DNA of 64,000 nt, taken from positions 1,043,501 through 1,107,500 of the forward strand of contig QAYY01000001.1 in the NCBI GenBank assembly GCA_003054665.1, given 5' to 3'. Within the stretch, counting starts at the first letter, position 1. Each line of letters starts with the position of its first letter. Under the pieces are notes generated by a model. It made no database searches and was not told the origin of the DNA. It worked only from the letters and a program-made list of their open reading frames with translations. A program made the translations under genes and the position numbers. Positions 52,129 to 60,267 of this stretch are shown in pieces. The DNA is from Opitutaceae bacterium EW11 (GTDB taxonomy: Bacteria > Verrucomicrobiota > Verrucomicrobiia > Opitutales > Opitutaceae).

Positions 52129-54014
52129 GGGTGCGCCTCCCCGGTGAGGGCCTGCAGTTCCTGGCGGTCGACCAGCTGCAGGTCGGCGACGCGCAGGTAC
52201 GGGCCGGGCGTCGCCATGAGTTCGTCGTGCGTGCCGCGCTGCACGATGCGCCCGTTTTCCATCACGATCACGAAGTCGGCGCGGCGCAGCGTGCTCAGCC
52301 GGTGCGCCACGATGAAGGTCGTCCGGCCGGCGATGGCGTTGTCGAGCGCGGAGAAAATCTCGTGTTCGGTGCGCGAGTCGATCGCGGCGGTGGGGTCGTC
52401 GAGCAGGAGGATGGCGGGTTCGAGAAGGACGGCCCGGGCGATCGCGAGCCGCTGGCGCTGTCCGCCGGAAAGATTCGTTCCGCTCTCGCCCAGGACCGTC
52501 TGGTAACCCTGCGGAAGGGCCATGATGAAGTCGTGCGCCGAGGCGATGCGCGCGGCTTTTTCGATCTGCGCCTGCGTCGCCTCCGGGTGGCCGAAAGCGA
52601 TGTTCGCCGCGACAGTGTTGCTGAAGAGAAAGCTCTCCTGGAAAACGAGCCCGATGTTCCGGCGCAGGTCGTCGAGGTGCAGCCGGCGGACATCGATGCC
52701 GTCGACCAGCACGCGGCCGCCGGTCGCGTCGAAAAACCGCGGGATCAGGCTCATCAACGCGCTTTTTCCTGCGCCGGTGGCTCCGAGGATCGCGACGCAC
52801 TGGCCGGGTTTGACGGCGAGCGAGACGTTCCGCACGACGGGCGTGGAGTCCGGCTGGTAGCTGAAAGACACGTTCTCCAGCGTGACCGCACCGTCCAATC
52901 TGGGGCGTCGGAGAGCGTCGGGGGCGTTTTTCACCTCCAGCGGCGCATCCAGGATTTCGAATACGCGGCGGGCGCCGATGAGCGACTGCTGAACGCTGTT
53001 GGCGATCGTCGCGACCTGGTTCACCTGACCGGAGAACTGCTCGAGCAGACCCGCGAAGACCACCAGACCGGCGCCGAGCGGGAGTTGGTCGTGCATCACG
53101 AGCCAGCCGCCGTAGCCGAGCAGGACCATCATGTTGACCCGGGTGAGAAAACCCACGGCGGGAGAAAACAAACTCACGCGCCAGAAGATGCTGCGCTGCT
53201 GGGCGAGCACGGCTTCGTTGCTCCGTTCGAAGCGGGCCCGGTCCTCCGCCTCGCGACCGAACGCCTTCGTGACCTGCACGCCGGCAATGCTCTCGGTGAT
53301 GGCTTGAACCATCTGCTCCACCAGCGTGCGGTTCTGCGCATAGGCAGGCTGGATGCGCCGGGAAAAGTTTGCCGCCAGGATCCAGAGCAGAGGCGTGGTC
53401 GCGAGGCAGGCGAGCGTGAGACCCGCGTGCAGGCTCGCCATGTAGATGACGTACACGGTCAGCGAAACGACCATGATCACGCTCTGCATCATCACCTGGT
53501 CGACAAACATTCGGACCGACTGCACGTCGCCGGTCACCCGCGTGATGATCGAGCCCGTCGTGTTGGCGTCGAAAAACCGGAAGCTGAGCTGCTGGAGCCG
53601 CTCGTAGATTTCGGAGCGGAGATCCACCACCAGGCTCTGCTGCACCAGCCGGTTGATGGAGATCGTGTAGAAATAATTCAGCACCGCCCGCATCACCGCG
53701 AGGGCGAGGATCGCGGCCGCGATCGCCGAAACGACATGAAGCGGGTCGGCCGAGACGGGAATGGCGATGCCGAACTTCATCGCCGGAAGCGGCACCGCCT
53801 GCCCAGGAGCCGCGGAACGCGTCGCCAACACCCACCGCAGGTAGTCGATGCCGGTGCCGGTGAGACTCAGGCCGCTGAGGCCCATCGTCAGGAGAACGAG
53901 CTGCAGCGTCAGAACCTTTAGCGACTGCGCCCGGTACCTCCAGGCGAGCCCGAACATCCGCCGGATCAAGACCCCATTGCCAAGGGGCTGGGCGGTGTTC
54001 GGTGTATCAGCCAT
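52125..54014 (-). CDS. ABC exporter half-transporter, subunit with degenerate Walker B
   Basis: 629 residues. Membrane domain about 25-345 (six helices), then Walker A ILGATGAGKSALMSLIPRF, signature LSGGQRQRLAIARAVLLEP and Walker B ILLLDDPTAAID, in which Asp540 replaces the catalytic Glu; H-loop FIVAHRLSTLRRAD. It therefore pairs its degenerate Walker B with the LSVGQ of the second subunit, making one weak ATP site and one normal site. Followed directly by that subunit, so expressed as one operon. Confidence 0.93.
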   Translation of the reverse strand: MADTPNTAQPLGNGVLIRRMFGLAWRYRAQSLKVLTLQLVLLTMGLSGLSLTGTGIDYLRWVLATRSAAPGQAVPLPAMKFGIAIPVSADPLHVVSAIAAAILALAVMRAVLNYFYTISINRLVQQSLVVDLRSEIYERLQQLSFRFFDANTTGSIITRVTGDVQSVRMFVDQVMMQSVIMVVSLTVYVIYMASLHAGLTLACLATTPLLWILAANFSRRIQPAYAQNRTLVEQMVQAITESIAGVQVTKAFGREAEDRARFERSNEAVLAQQRSIFWRVSLFSPAVGFLTRVNMMVLLGYGGWLVMHDQLPLGAGLVVFAGLLEQFSGQVNQVATIANSVQQSLIGARRVFEILDAPLEVKNAPDALRRPRLDGAVTLENVSFSYQPDSTPVVRNVSLAVKPGQCVAILGATGAGKSALMSLIPRFFDATGGRVLVDGIDVRRLHLDDLRRNIGLVFQESFLFSNTVAANIAFGHPEATQAQIEKAARIASAHDFIMALPQGYQTVLGESGTNLSGGQRQRLAIARAVLLEPAILLLDDPTAAIDSRTEHEIFSALDNAIAGRTTFIVAHRLSTLRRADFVIVMENGRIVQRGTHDELMATPGPYLRVADLQLVDRQELQALTGEAHP

Positions 54015-54150
54015 AAGGATGCGGTGTTATAGGTGTTCGGATCGGGCTTTCGCAACTCGCAGAGGCGCCCGGTGCGGGCGCGCCCCCCCCGGGCAGACCA
54101 GACGGTCCCTCGCCCCGACTCGGCGCATGGGAGGGATACGCCGTGGCACG

Positions 54151-54184
54151 AAAAAGGCGGCGCACCAAAGAAACGCGCGCCGCC
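54151..54184 (-). terminator. Rho-independent terminator after the secreted unknown gene
   Basis: Minus strand: GGCGGCGC stem, 13-nt loop, GCGCCGCC followed by TTTTT. It lies 26 bp after the stop codon of the 54210 gene and separates it from the ABC operon. Confidence 0.85.
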
Positions 54185-54209
54185 GGACGGTTCGGGTCTT
54201 TTTTCCGGA

Positions 54210-54809
54210 CTACTTCGGCTGAGGCACGCCGCCCGGCTGATGCTGACCCGGAACCGCGACAGGTCCCGGTGCCACCGCGGGGCCGCCGGGCTGCTGAGCC
54301 GCAGCCTGACGGAGCATGCGACGGCGGCGGACCTCCGCAGCGACGCCTTCGAGCCGGCGCGCCTCGTCGGCCGCGCTCGGATTCAGGATGGCCGTCGGTT
54401 GATTCGGCGGCCGGGGCATGTTCGCAAGGGCTGGATTGGGAAGCACCCCCATCGACTCAACCTTGGCGGTCTTCAACGCCAACGTCAGGGTGCGGCCCTG
54501 GTATTCGACGTTGACGGTTTCGTTCGCCACGTCGTGGGAACGCACCACGAAATTCGCGCCGGGCTCGTTCAGCCGCGCCCAGGTGCTCTGCTTTTTGGAC
54601 GGATCGAACAATCCGAAGAGATAGCCGTCCTTCGTCGCCACAATCCCGCGCAGCTCCAGCGGAGCGTTGTCGGTCGGAACGCCCGCCGCGGCGGCGCCTT
54701 CAGGCATGAACGGCGAACGCGTGCTCAGGGTCTGCGCCGACGCAGGAAGCAGCGGATACGCGGCAAGCGCCGCCACTAGAAAGAGAATCCTCGCGCTGGA
54801 AGGGTTCAT
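54210..54809 (-). CDS. Secreted protein of unknown function
   Basis: 199 residues from the ATG at 54809, which opens a good signal peptide (LFLVAALAAYPLLPASA). A beta-rich core follows: LELRGIVATKDGYLFGLFDP, ARLNEPGANFVVRSHDV, VNVEYQGRTLTLALKTAKV, resembling small periplasmic secretion-linked (PilP/GspC-type) beta domains, though I cannot confirm homology. The C-terminus is Arg/Gln/Pro/Gly-rich. Divergent from the flgF unit. Confidence 0.72.
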   Translation of the reverse strand: MNPSSARILFLVAALAAYPLLPASAQTLSTRSPFMPEGAAAAGVPTDNAPLELRGIVATKDGYLFGLFDPSKKQSTWARLNEPGANFVVRSHDVANETVNVEYQGRTLTLALKTAKVESMGVLPNPALANMPRPPNQPTAILNPSAADEARRLEGVAAEVRRRRMLRQAAAQQPGGPAVAPGPVAVPGQHQPGGVPQPK

Positions 54810-55000
54810 GAAGCGATGCCCGGCCACCCTAGGCGCGTGAAAGTGAGGGTCAAGCGACGCTCTTTCGCCGTCCGCAGTCTGCCCCCCGGGGCGGCTCAAC
54901 TCTTCCGAAAACAAGCCGAGGTTCTGGAGCGTTCGCGCGATCATCTCGCGTGGATAGACGGAAGCGCTGCAGTCAGGTTGCGCAGTTCTTTCAGCCGGTC

Positions 55001-55049
55001 GGCAATTGCTGCCGAGCCGGGGGGTTCACCCGACTGGGCAAAACTTTCC
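55001..55049. promoter_or_regulatory. Palindromic upstream motifs, flgF copies
   Basis: Two candidates on the promoter strand: GGCAATTGCTGCC at 55001-55013 (GGCA and TGCC arms) and GGCAAAACTTTCC at 55037-55049, which fits the 13-bp motif of the other flagellar promoters. The near edges are 101 and 65 bp upstream of the -12 C at 55114, closer than the 122-123 bp at the other promoters. Confidence 0.5.
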
Positions 55050-55099
55050 GCCGTCGGTCGACAAAACGGAAGATGCCAGCCCACCGCGAGTAACAAAGG

Positions 55100-55115
55100 T
55101 GGCATCGCCGTTGCT
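55100..55115 (+). promoter_or_regulatory. Sigma-54 promoter for the flgF unit
   Basis: TGGCATC-GCCG-TTGCT, a near-perfect sigma-54 element with GG and GC 10 nt apart, one base different from the flgB promoter. Predicted start about 55126, 7 nt before the flgF ATG. Confidence 0.85.
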
Positions 55116-55132
55116 GAGGGAGAACCCCCAGA

Positions 55133-55870
55133 ATGAACATCGGTATGTACCAAAGCGCAGCTTCCCTCACCGCTCTCGAGCGGTGGCAGGACGCCGTTGC
55201 GCAGAACATCACCGCGAGCCAGGTCAACGGATTCAAGAAACGCACGGTCGAGTTCAGCGCGATGCCGATGGGAGAAATCTCCACGGGCGCCGAAAGGGGG
55301 ACGGAAGAGCTGAGCGGCATGATGCCGAAGGCGTCGTACGGAATCAGCTTCACCGCGGGGGAAACGACCCCCACCGGCCGCAACCTCGACGTGGCGCTGC
55401 AGGGCGAGGGTTTCTTCAAGATCCAGACGGCGTCGGGCCAGCCCATCTACACCCGCACCGGGCAATTCCAGCTTTCTCCGGAGCGCACGCTCGTCACCTC
55501 CGACGGCAGCCCGGTCCTTTCCGAAAACGGCGCTCCGATCACCGCACTCGCGCAGGCCGGCGATCTCGCCATCGCGACCGACGGCACCGTTTCCCAGGGC
55601 GACACGCAGCTCGGCAAGATCGGCGTGTTCCGTTTCGCCAACAACTCCGTGCTCACGCCGATCGGCGGCGGCGCCTTCGACGCCGGAACGGCCACGCCGA
55701 CGACGGTGGAGAAGCCCAACGTCCTCCAGGGCTACCTGGAGTCGAGCAACGTCACCCCGCTCCGCGAAATGGTCGCCCTCGTCCAAATCGCCCGTGCCTA
55801 CGAAGCCAACCAGAAGATCATCACCAGCCGCGACCAGACCATGCAGCGCGCGCTGGAAACGCTCGGATAA
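55133..55870 (+). CDS. flgF: Flagellar rod protein FlgF
   Basis: 245 residues. N-terminus MNIGMYQSAASLTALERWQDAVAQNITASQVNGFKKR, then LDVALQGEGFFKIQTASGQPIYTRTGQF and C-terminus SNVTPLREMVALVQIARAYEANQKI. Rod subunit below FlgG. First gene of a plus-strand unit that runs to flagellin. No SD motif before the ATG. Confidence 0.93.
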   Translation: MNIGMYQSAASLTALERWQDAVAQNITASQVNGFKKRTVEFSAMPMGEISTGAERGTEELSGMMPKASYGISFTAGETTPTGRNLDVALQGEGFFKIQTASGQPIYTRTGQFQLSPERTLVTSDGSPVLSENGAPITALAQAGDLAIATDGTVSQGDTQLGKIGVFRFANNSVLTPIGGGAFDAGTATPTTVEKPNVLQGYLESSNVTPLREMVALVQIARAYEANQKIITSRDQTMQRALETLG

Positions 55871-55888
55871 TTTTAGCCCACCGTCCCC

Positions 55889-56671
55889 ATGAACCTGTCG
55901 CTCTACTCAGCCGCCACCGGAATGGAGGCGCAGCAGCTCAACCTCAACACGATCTCCAACAACCTGGCCAACGTGAACACGCCCGGGTTCAAGCGGAGCA
56001 AAATCGAGTTCCAGGACCTGCTCTATCAGAAGCCCCGCACGGCGGGCGCCGAGGCCGGCGGCGGCAACGTCGTCCCGACGGGCATCGAAGTGGGCAACGG
56101 CTCGCGCGTCGCTTCGACCTGCAAGGTTTTCACCCAGGGCCAGCTGACGCAGACGGGCGAGAAATTCGACGTCGCCATCCAGGGCGACGGTTTCTTCGAG
56201 ATCCAGAAGCCCGACGGCACGCTCGCCTACACCCGTGACGGCACGTTCAAGGTTTCCCCCACCGGCCAGATCACGACCAACGACGGCCTCCCCGTGCTGA
56301 GCGGCTTCCAACCGGTTCCGGCCGGCACCAGCGAAGTCACGATCTCCGACGACGGAAACGTGACCTACACCGGCGCGAGCGGCTCCCAGACTTTCCGCCT
56401 CACCCTCACCCGTTTCGCAAACCCGAGCGGTCTCCGCAGCCTCGGCGGCAATCTTTACGAGGAGACGGCCGCGAGCGGCACGCCGGAAACCGGCAGCCCG
56501 GGCGAAAACGGCTTCGGCAACACCAAGCAGGGCTACATCGAGACCTCCAACGTGAACATCGTGGAGGAGATGGTGAACCTGATCGTCGCCCAGCGCGCTT
56601 ACGAGATCAACAGCAAGTCCGTCCAGACCTCGGACGAGATGCTGCAGAACATCGCCCAGATGAAACGCTGA
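55889..56671 (+). CDS. flgG: Flagellar distal rod protein FlgG
   Basis: 260 residues, the standard length. MNLSLYSAATGMEAQQLNLNTISNNLANVNTPGFKRSK at the N-terminus, FDVAIQGDGFFEIQKPDG, and C-terminal TSNVNIVEEMVNLIVAQRAYEINSKSV. Builds the distal rod that passes the P and L rings. Its stop overlaps the flgA start (TGATG). Confidence 0.96.
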   Translation: MNLSLYSAATGMEAQQLNLNTISNNLANVNTPGFKRSKIEFQDLLYQKPRTAGAEAGGGNVVPTGIEVGNGSRVASTCKVFTQGQLTQTGEKFDVAIQGDGFFEIQKPDGTLAYTRDGTFKVSPTGQITTNDGLPVLSGFQPVPAGTSEVTISDDGNVTYTGASGSQTFRLTLTRFANPSGLRSLGGNLYEETAASGTPETGSPGENGFGNTKQGYIETSNVNIVEEMVNLIVAQRAYEINSKSVQTSDEMLQNIAQMKR

Positions 56672-57423
56672 TGAGCTTCTCGACCTCCATTCTCGCCCGT
56701 CTCGCCCTTCTCGCGGCCCTCGCCGCCGGCCCTGCGTTCGCCCAACCGGCCAGCGTATCCACCGGCACCGCACAACCCGCGACCCGCCCGTCCTACGCCT
56801 ACACGCAGGACAATCTGCTGGCGGACCTCGCCCGCCAGATCTCCGACCGGTATCGCGCCTCCGGCGACGTGAAGGTCGAGTTGCTCCGGCCCTGGACCGC
56901 TCCGGAGCCGGCCTCCGAGCAGATCGTCGCCGAAATCGTCGAGGCGCCGGCCAACCTGGCGTCCAATCTCCTTCTCCGGGTCAAGCTGGTCAGCGGACAA
57001 ACGACGGTGTGCGACACCTCGCTTCTCGTCCGCGTGCAGCTGATTCGCGACGTGTGGGCCACCCGCACGCCGGTCGAGCGCGGAGACTTTTTCAATCCCA
57101 CCGAGCTGGATACCCGCCAGGTCGACGTGCTCCGCGAGCGCGACACGGTCGCGGCCGCCGAGACCAACGGCGAACTCACCTACACCCGCGCCGTCCCCGC
57201 CGGCCGGCTTCTCTGCTGGCGCGACGTCGCCAAGCGCTCGCTGGTCCGCCGCGGCGAGGTGATCGAGGTGGCGGCCGTCGAGGGCGCCCTCTCCATCACG
57301 ATGAAGGCGCTCGCCATGCAGGACGGCTCCGCCGGCGACACCGTCCGCGTCCGCAATTTGGATACCCGCAAGGAATTCTCCGCCCTCGTGGTGGCAGAGT
57401 CCCGCGCCCAGGTCCGCTTCTGA
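56671..57423 (+). CDS. flgA: Flagellar P-ring assembly chaperone FlgA
   Basis: 250 residues with signal peptide (about 1-24, LAALAAGPAFA). C-terminal SAF/FlgA domain: VRVQLIRDVWATRTPVERGDFF, TYTRAVPAGRLLCWRDVAKRSLVRRGEVIEV and SAGDTVRVRNLDTRKEFSALV. It chaperones FlgI in the periplasm. Between flgG and flgH. Confidence 0.93.
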   Translation: MSFSTSILARLALLAALAAGPAFAQPASVSTGTAQPATRPSYAYTQDNLLADLARQISDRYRASGDVKVELLRPWTAPEPASEQIVAEIVEAPANLASNLLLRVKLVSGQTTVCDTSLLVRVQLIRDVWATRTPVERGDFFNPTELDTRQVDVLRERDTVAAAETNGELTYTRAVPAGRLLCWRDVAKRSLVRRGEVIEVAAVEGALSITMKALAMQDGSAGDTVRVRNLDTRKEFSALVVAESRAQVRF

Positions 57424-57431
57424 TCCCCCCG

Positions 57432-58046
57432 ATGAAAGCCCTCCCGCTTCTCTGCACCCTCTGCCTCGCGGCTCCTCTGGTCCGCGCCGACTCCCTCTGG
57501 ACGACTCCGACGAACAACGAGCGTTCGATGTACTCGGACAAGAAGGCGTCCCGCACGGGCGACATCCTGACCGTGGTCGTCTCGGAAACCGCGGCGACGC
57601 AGTCCTCGCAGTCGAAGAAGTCGAACAATGATTCGTCGATCGACGCGGGCATCAGCCAGTTCCTGTTTCCCCCCTCGGTCAGCGGCTTCGGCACGAAGGG
57701 CGGCGCCCTGCCCGCGACGAAACTCGCGGCAAAGAGCGACTTTTCCGGCGGCGGCTCGGTGAACAACACCCAGAGCCTCACCGCCCGCGCCGCCGTGCTC
57801 GTGACCGACGTGCTCCCGAACGGGAACCTCGTGATCGAGGGCGTCCGCGTCGTCATCTTCTCCGGCGAAACCCAATTCGTCGTCCTGCACGGACTCGTGC
57901 GGCCCGACGACATCACCTCCGCGAACACGATCGCCTCGAGCAACATCGCCGACGTGCGGATCGAGTTCATCAGCGAAGGCTCGCTCACCGACGCCCAAAA
58001 GAAGGGCTGGCTGACCAAACTCTACGACAAGCTGCGGCCGTACTGA
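57432..58046 (+). CDS. flgH: Flagellar L-ring protein FlgH
   Basis: 204 residues from the ATG at 57432. Conserved core GDILTVVVSETAATQSSQSKKSN and LVTDVLPNGNLVIEGVRVVIFSGETQFVVLHGLVRPDDI, C-terminus GWLTKLYDKLRPY. FlgH is normally a lipoprotein, but the signal here (LPLLCTLCLAAPLVRADSLW) has no acceptable lipobox and looks like a signal peptidase I substrate (LVRA/DSLW). Forms the outer-membrane bushing. Confidence 0.93.
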   Translation: MKALPLLCTLCLAAPLVRADSLWTTPTNNERSMYSDKKASRTGDILTVVVSETAATQSSQSKKSNNDSSIDAGISQFLFPPSVSGFGTKGGALPATKLAAKSDFSGGGSVNNTQSLTARAAVLVTDVLPNGNLVIEGVRVVIFSGETQFVVLHGLVRPDDITSANTIASSNIADVRIEFISEGSLTDAQKKGWLTKLYDKLRPY

Positions 58047-58049
58047 GAA

Positions 58050-58260
58050 TCAAAGGCTGAAGGACTGAAGGGCTGAAAAGCTGATAAAGAGCACCCCATG
58101 TATCCACAATTCCAGTTTTCCATTCTGTTTGTTCGGAACTCGGCGTCGCGTCCAAGCCCGCTCAGCCGTTGTTCGGCCTTTCGGCGCGTCAGCCCTCCTG
58201 CCCTGCGCCTTCTTGCACTTTTCTTCAGCCTTTCGGTCCTTCAGCTCTTCAGCCCTTCCC
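58050..58260. repeat. Family B inverted-repeat element, right arm inside flgI
   Basis: Left arm 58050-58084 (AAAGGCTGAAGGACTGAAGG and GCTGAAAAGCTGA) in the flgH-flgI gap; right arm about 58160-58260 with TTCAGCCTTTCGGTCC and TTCAGCTCTTCAGCCC. The right arm is within the flgI coding sequence and encodes its signal peptide. Same wording as 4491-4636. Confidence 0.8.
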
Positions 58261-59306
58261 TGTTCGCCGCGCGCGTGAAGGATCTCACCCTCGTCGAGGG
58301 CGACCGCGACAATCAGCTGGTCGGCTACGGACTGGTGGTCGGTCTGGCCGGCGACGGCGACAGCAACGCCATCGCCACCATGCGCACGGTCGCCAACGCC
58401 CTCCAGCGCCAGGGGCTGATCGTCCCCTCCGACCAGATCAAGGCGAAGAACGCCGCGGTCGTGATGGTCACCGCCGACATCGGCGCCTTCCTCAAGCCGG
58501 GTGCGCGGATCGACGTGGTGGTCGCCTCGATGGGCGACGCCAAGAGCCTCCAGGGCGGCGTGCTCCTCCAGACTCCTCTGATGGGTGCCGACGGACGCAT
58601 CTACGCGGTTTCCCAGGGTCCGATCGCCGTCGGCGGTTTTCTCGGCGGCTCGGGCGGGCCCGGGGGCGCCACCGTCCAGAAGAATCACCCGACCGTCGGA
58701 TCGATCTCCAACGGCGCCATCGTCGAGCGCGAGATTCCCGCCACCATCGTCCACGACGGCACGGTCACGCTCCAGCTGCACAACCCGGACTTCACCTCCG
58801 CGTCCCGCATGGCCCAGGAGATCAACAAGACCTTCGCCGGCGCCGCCACGGCCAAAGACGCCGCGACGGTCACGGTCGCGATTCCCCCTTACTTCAACGG
58901 CAAGTCCATCGACTTCGTGGCCGAGCTCGGCGCGATCGAGGTCACGCCCGACAGCCTGGCGCGCATCGTGATCAACGAGCGCACCGGCACGATCGTCGCC
59001 ACCTCGACGGTCAGGATCTCGCAGGTCGCGATCAGCCACGGCGCCCTGACCATCACCGTCACCTCGAACCTCGCGGTTTCTCAGCCCAATCCCCTGAGCA
59101 AGACCGGCGACACGGTGGTCACGCCCAGCACCCAGACCAACGTCACGGAGATCAAGGGCGGCTTCAAGGTGGTGAACGACGCGCCCACCATCGATCGGCT
59201 CGCCGCAGGGCTCAACGCCCTGGGGGTTTCCACCCGCGAGATGATGTCCATTTTCCAGACGCTCAAGCGCTCCGGCGCCCTCCAAGCCGAACTCGTCATC
59301 AACTAA
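58098..59306 (+). CDS. flgI: Flagellar P-ring protein FlgI
   Basis: 402 residues. Mature part from about residue 57 (ARVKDLTLVEGDRDNQLVGYGLVVGLAGDGD) is typical, with PLMGADGRIYAVSQGPIAVGGF and the C-terminus STREMMSIFQTLKRSGALQAELVIN. The first 56 residues are odd: a charged, Ser/Arg/Pro-rich stretch, then a hydrophobic core (LRLLALFFSLSVLQLF) ending SPSLFAA. That core is translated from a family B repeat. There is no alternative start giving a shorter signal, so the repeat seems to supply the export signal for the P-ring. Confidence 0.93.
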   Translation: MYPQFQFSILFVRNSASRPSPLSRCSAFRRVSPPALRLLALFFSLSVLQLFSPSLFAARVKDLTLVEGDRDNQLVGYGLVVGLAGDGDSNAIATMRTVANALQRQGLIVPSDQIKAKNAAVVMVTADIGAFLKPGARIDVVVASMGDAKSLQGGVLLQTPLMGADGRIYAVSQGPIAVGGFLGGSGGPGGATVQKNHPTVGSISNGAIVEREIPATIVHDGTVTLQLHNPDFTSASRMAQEINKTFAGAATAKDAATVTVAIPPYFNGKSIDFVAELGAIEVTPDSLARIVINERTGTIVATSTVRISQVAISHGALTITVTSNLAVSQPNPLSKTGDTVVTPSTQTNVTEIKGGFKVVNDAPTIDRLAAGLNALGVSTREMMSIFQTLKRSGALQAELVIN

Positions 59307-59307
59307 C

Positions 59308-59721
59308 ATGAGCATTCCGGCACTCAGCGCCCAGCCCACCGTGCAAGCCGCACTCTACGGCCTGAAAACGGACAGCACCCCGACCGCCGCCCAGCTCGCA
59401 GCCGACCGCAAGGCGTTGAGTGAGACGGGAAAGGCGAGCGGCGCCGGCGCCTCCAACTCCGTGGCCGACGTCAAGAAAGCCGCGTCCCAATTCGAAGCCA
59501 TCATCCTCCGCCAGCTCCTGGCCCCCAGCATCGAACCCGTCATGTCGGGCGGCATGGGCGGCACCTCGAGCGCGGGTGGGGGGATTTATGGATACATGCT
59601 GACCGACGTCCTCTCCAACAGCCTCGCCCAAGGCGGAGGCATGGGACTCGGCCGCATGCTCGAGAAACAACTCACTCCGGCCCACTCCGGGGCCGATAAC
59701 AAGACAGAGAAGTCTTCCTAA
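59308..59721 (+). CDS. flgJ: Rod-binding protein, FlgJ N-terminal type
   Basis: 137 residues. Only the rod-capping domain is present: VADVKKAASQFEAIILRQLLAPSIEPVM, then GGGIYGYMLTDVLSNSLAQGGGMGLGRMLEKQL. The peptidoglycan hydrolase half of enteric FlgJ is absent, so wall cutting must be done by another enzyme. It begins 1 bp after the flgI stop. Confidence 0.9.
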   Translation: MSIPALSAQPTVQAALYGLKTDSTPTAAQLAADRKALSETGKASGAGASNSVADVKKAASQFEAIILRQLLAPSIEPVMSGGMGGTSSAGGGIYGYMLTDVLSNSLAQGGGMGLGRMLEKQLTPAHSGADNKTEKSS

Positions 59722-59744
59722 CCCTCAAACGCCCTTCCGACGCT

Positions 59745-60239
59745 GTGAGCACTACCTGGGAACTCATCACCGAAAACCTGCGCAACGAACTGCAGGAATA
59801 CGGCGCGCTTCTCGGCCTTTTCGAGGAACAGCAGGCCAACCTGCTGCGCCGCGACGCCGACGCCGTCCTCGCCATCGCCTCCTCCATCGAGGAACGCGTC
59901 CGCGCCATGCAACTGTGCCGCGACCGCCGCGAGGAATCGCTCCGCCGCTTCGCCGCCGAAAACGGCCAGGCGGGCACGAGCAGCCTCCGCCAGCTCCTCC
60001 CTTTTTTCCCCGCCGAAGTGCAGCCGCTCCTCAGCGCGCTGCTCGCCGAGATCAACCACCTGATCCATCGGATCCGCCGGGGCGCCCGCCAGAACCAGCT
60101 TCTCCTCTCCCGTACGGTCGAGGCCCACAACGACGCTATTCGCACGCTGCGACCCGACCTCTTCCCCGCCTCCACGTATTCAGCCCGTGGATCGGTGTCG
60201 ACCGCCTCCACCGCGCACGCGTGGCAGGCCGCCGGCTGA
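59745..60239 (+). CDS. flgN: FlgN-like export chaperone for hook-filament junction proteins
   Basis: 164 residues with a GTG start at 59745. All-helical: TTWELITENLRNELQEYGALLGLFEEQQANLL and a middle LRDRREESLRR-type region, ending in a Ser/Ala-rich tail. The FlgN family is weakly conserved; the call rests on length, helical content and position directly before flgK and flgL, its usual clients. Confidence 0.78.
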   Translation: MSTTWELITENLRNELQEYGALLGLFEEQQANLLRRDADAVLAIASSIEERVRAMQLCRDRREESLRRFAAENGQAGTSSLRQLLPFFPAEVQPLLSALLAEINHLIHRIRRGARQNQLLLSRTVEAHNDAIRTLRPDLFPASTYSARGSVSTASTAHAWQAAG

Positions 60240-60267
60240 AAACGCCAACCCCGAACTCTTTCCAGCC

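Larger units (their letters stand above)
54810..55132. other. Divergent region upstream of flgF
   Basis: 323 bp without genes. Holds the flgF sigma-54 promoter and two candidate activator sites on the flgF side. The promoter of the leftward secreted-protein gene could not be defined. Confidence 0.6.

Noticed and set aside
50197-53835. One continuous 1212-codon frame covering both ABC genes
   Set aside because: Upstream of 52128 this frame is an off-frame reading of the first ABC gene; its translation lacks ABC motifs there. Two genes with an ATGA overlap explain the region.
55001-55013. GGCAATTGCTGCC as the main flgF activator site
   Set aside because: Kept only as a second candidate: its inner bases do not fit the AAA-N-TTT core, whereas 55037-55049 does.
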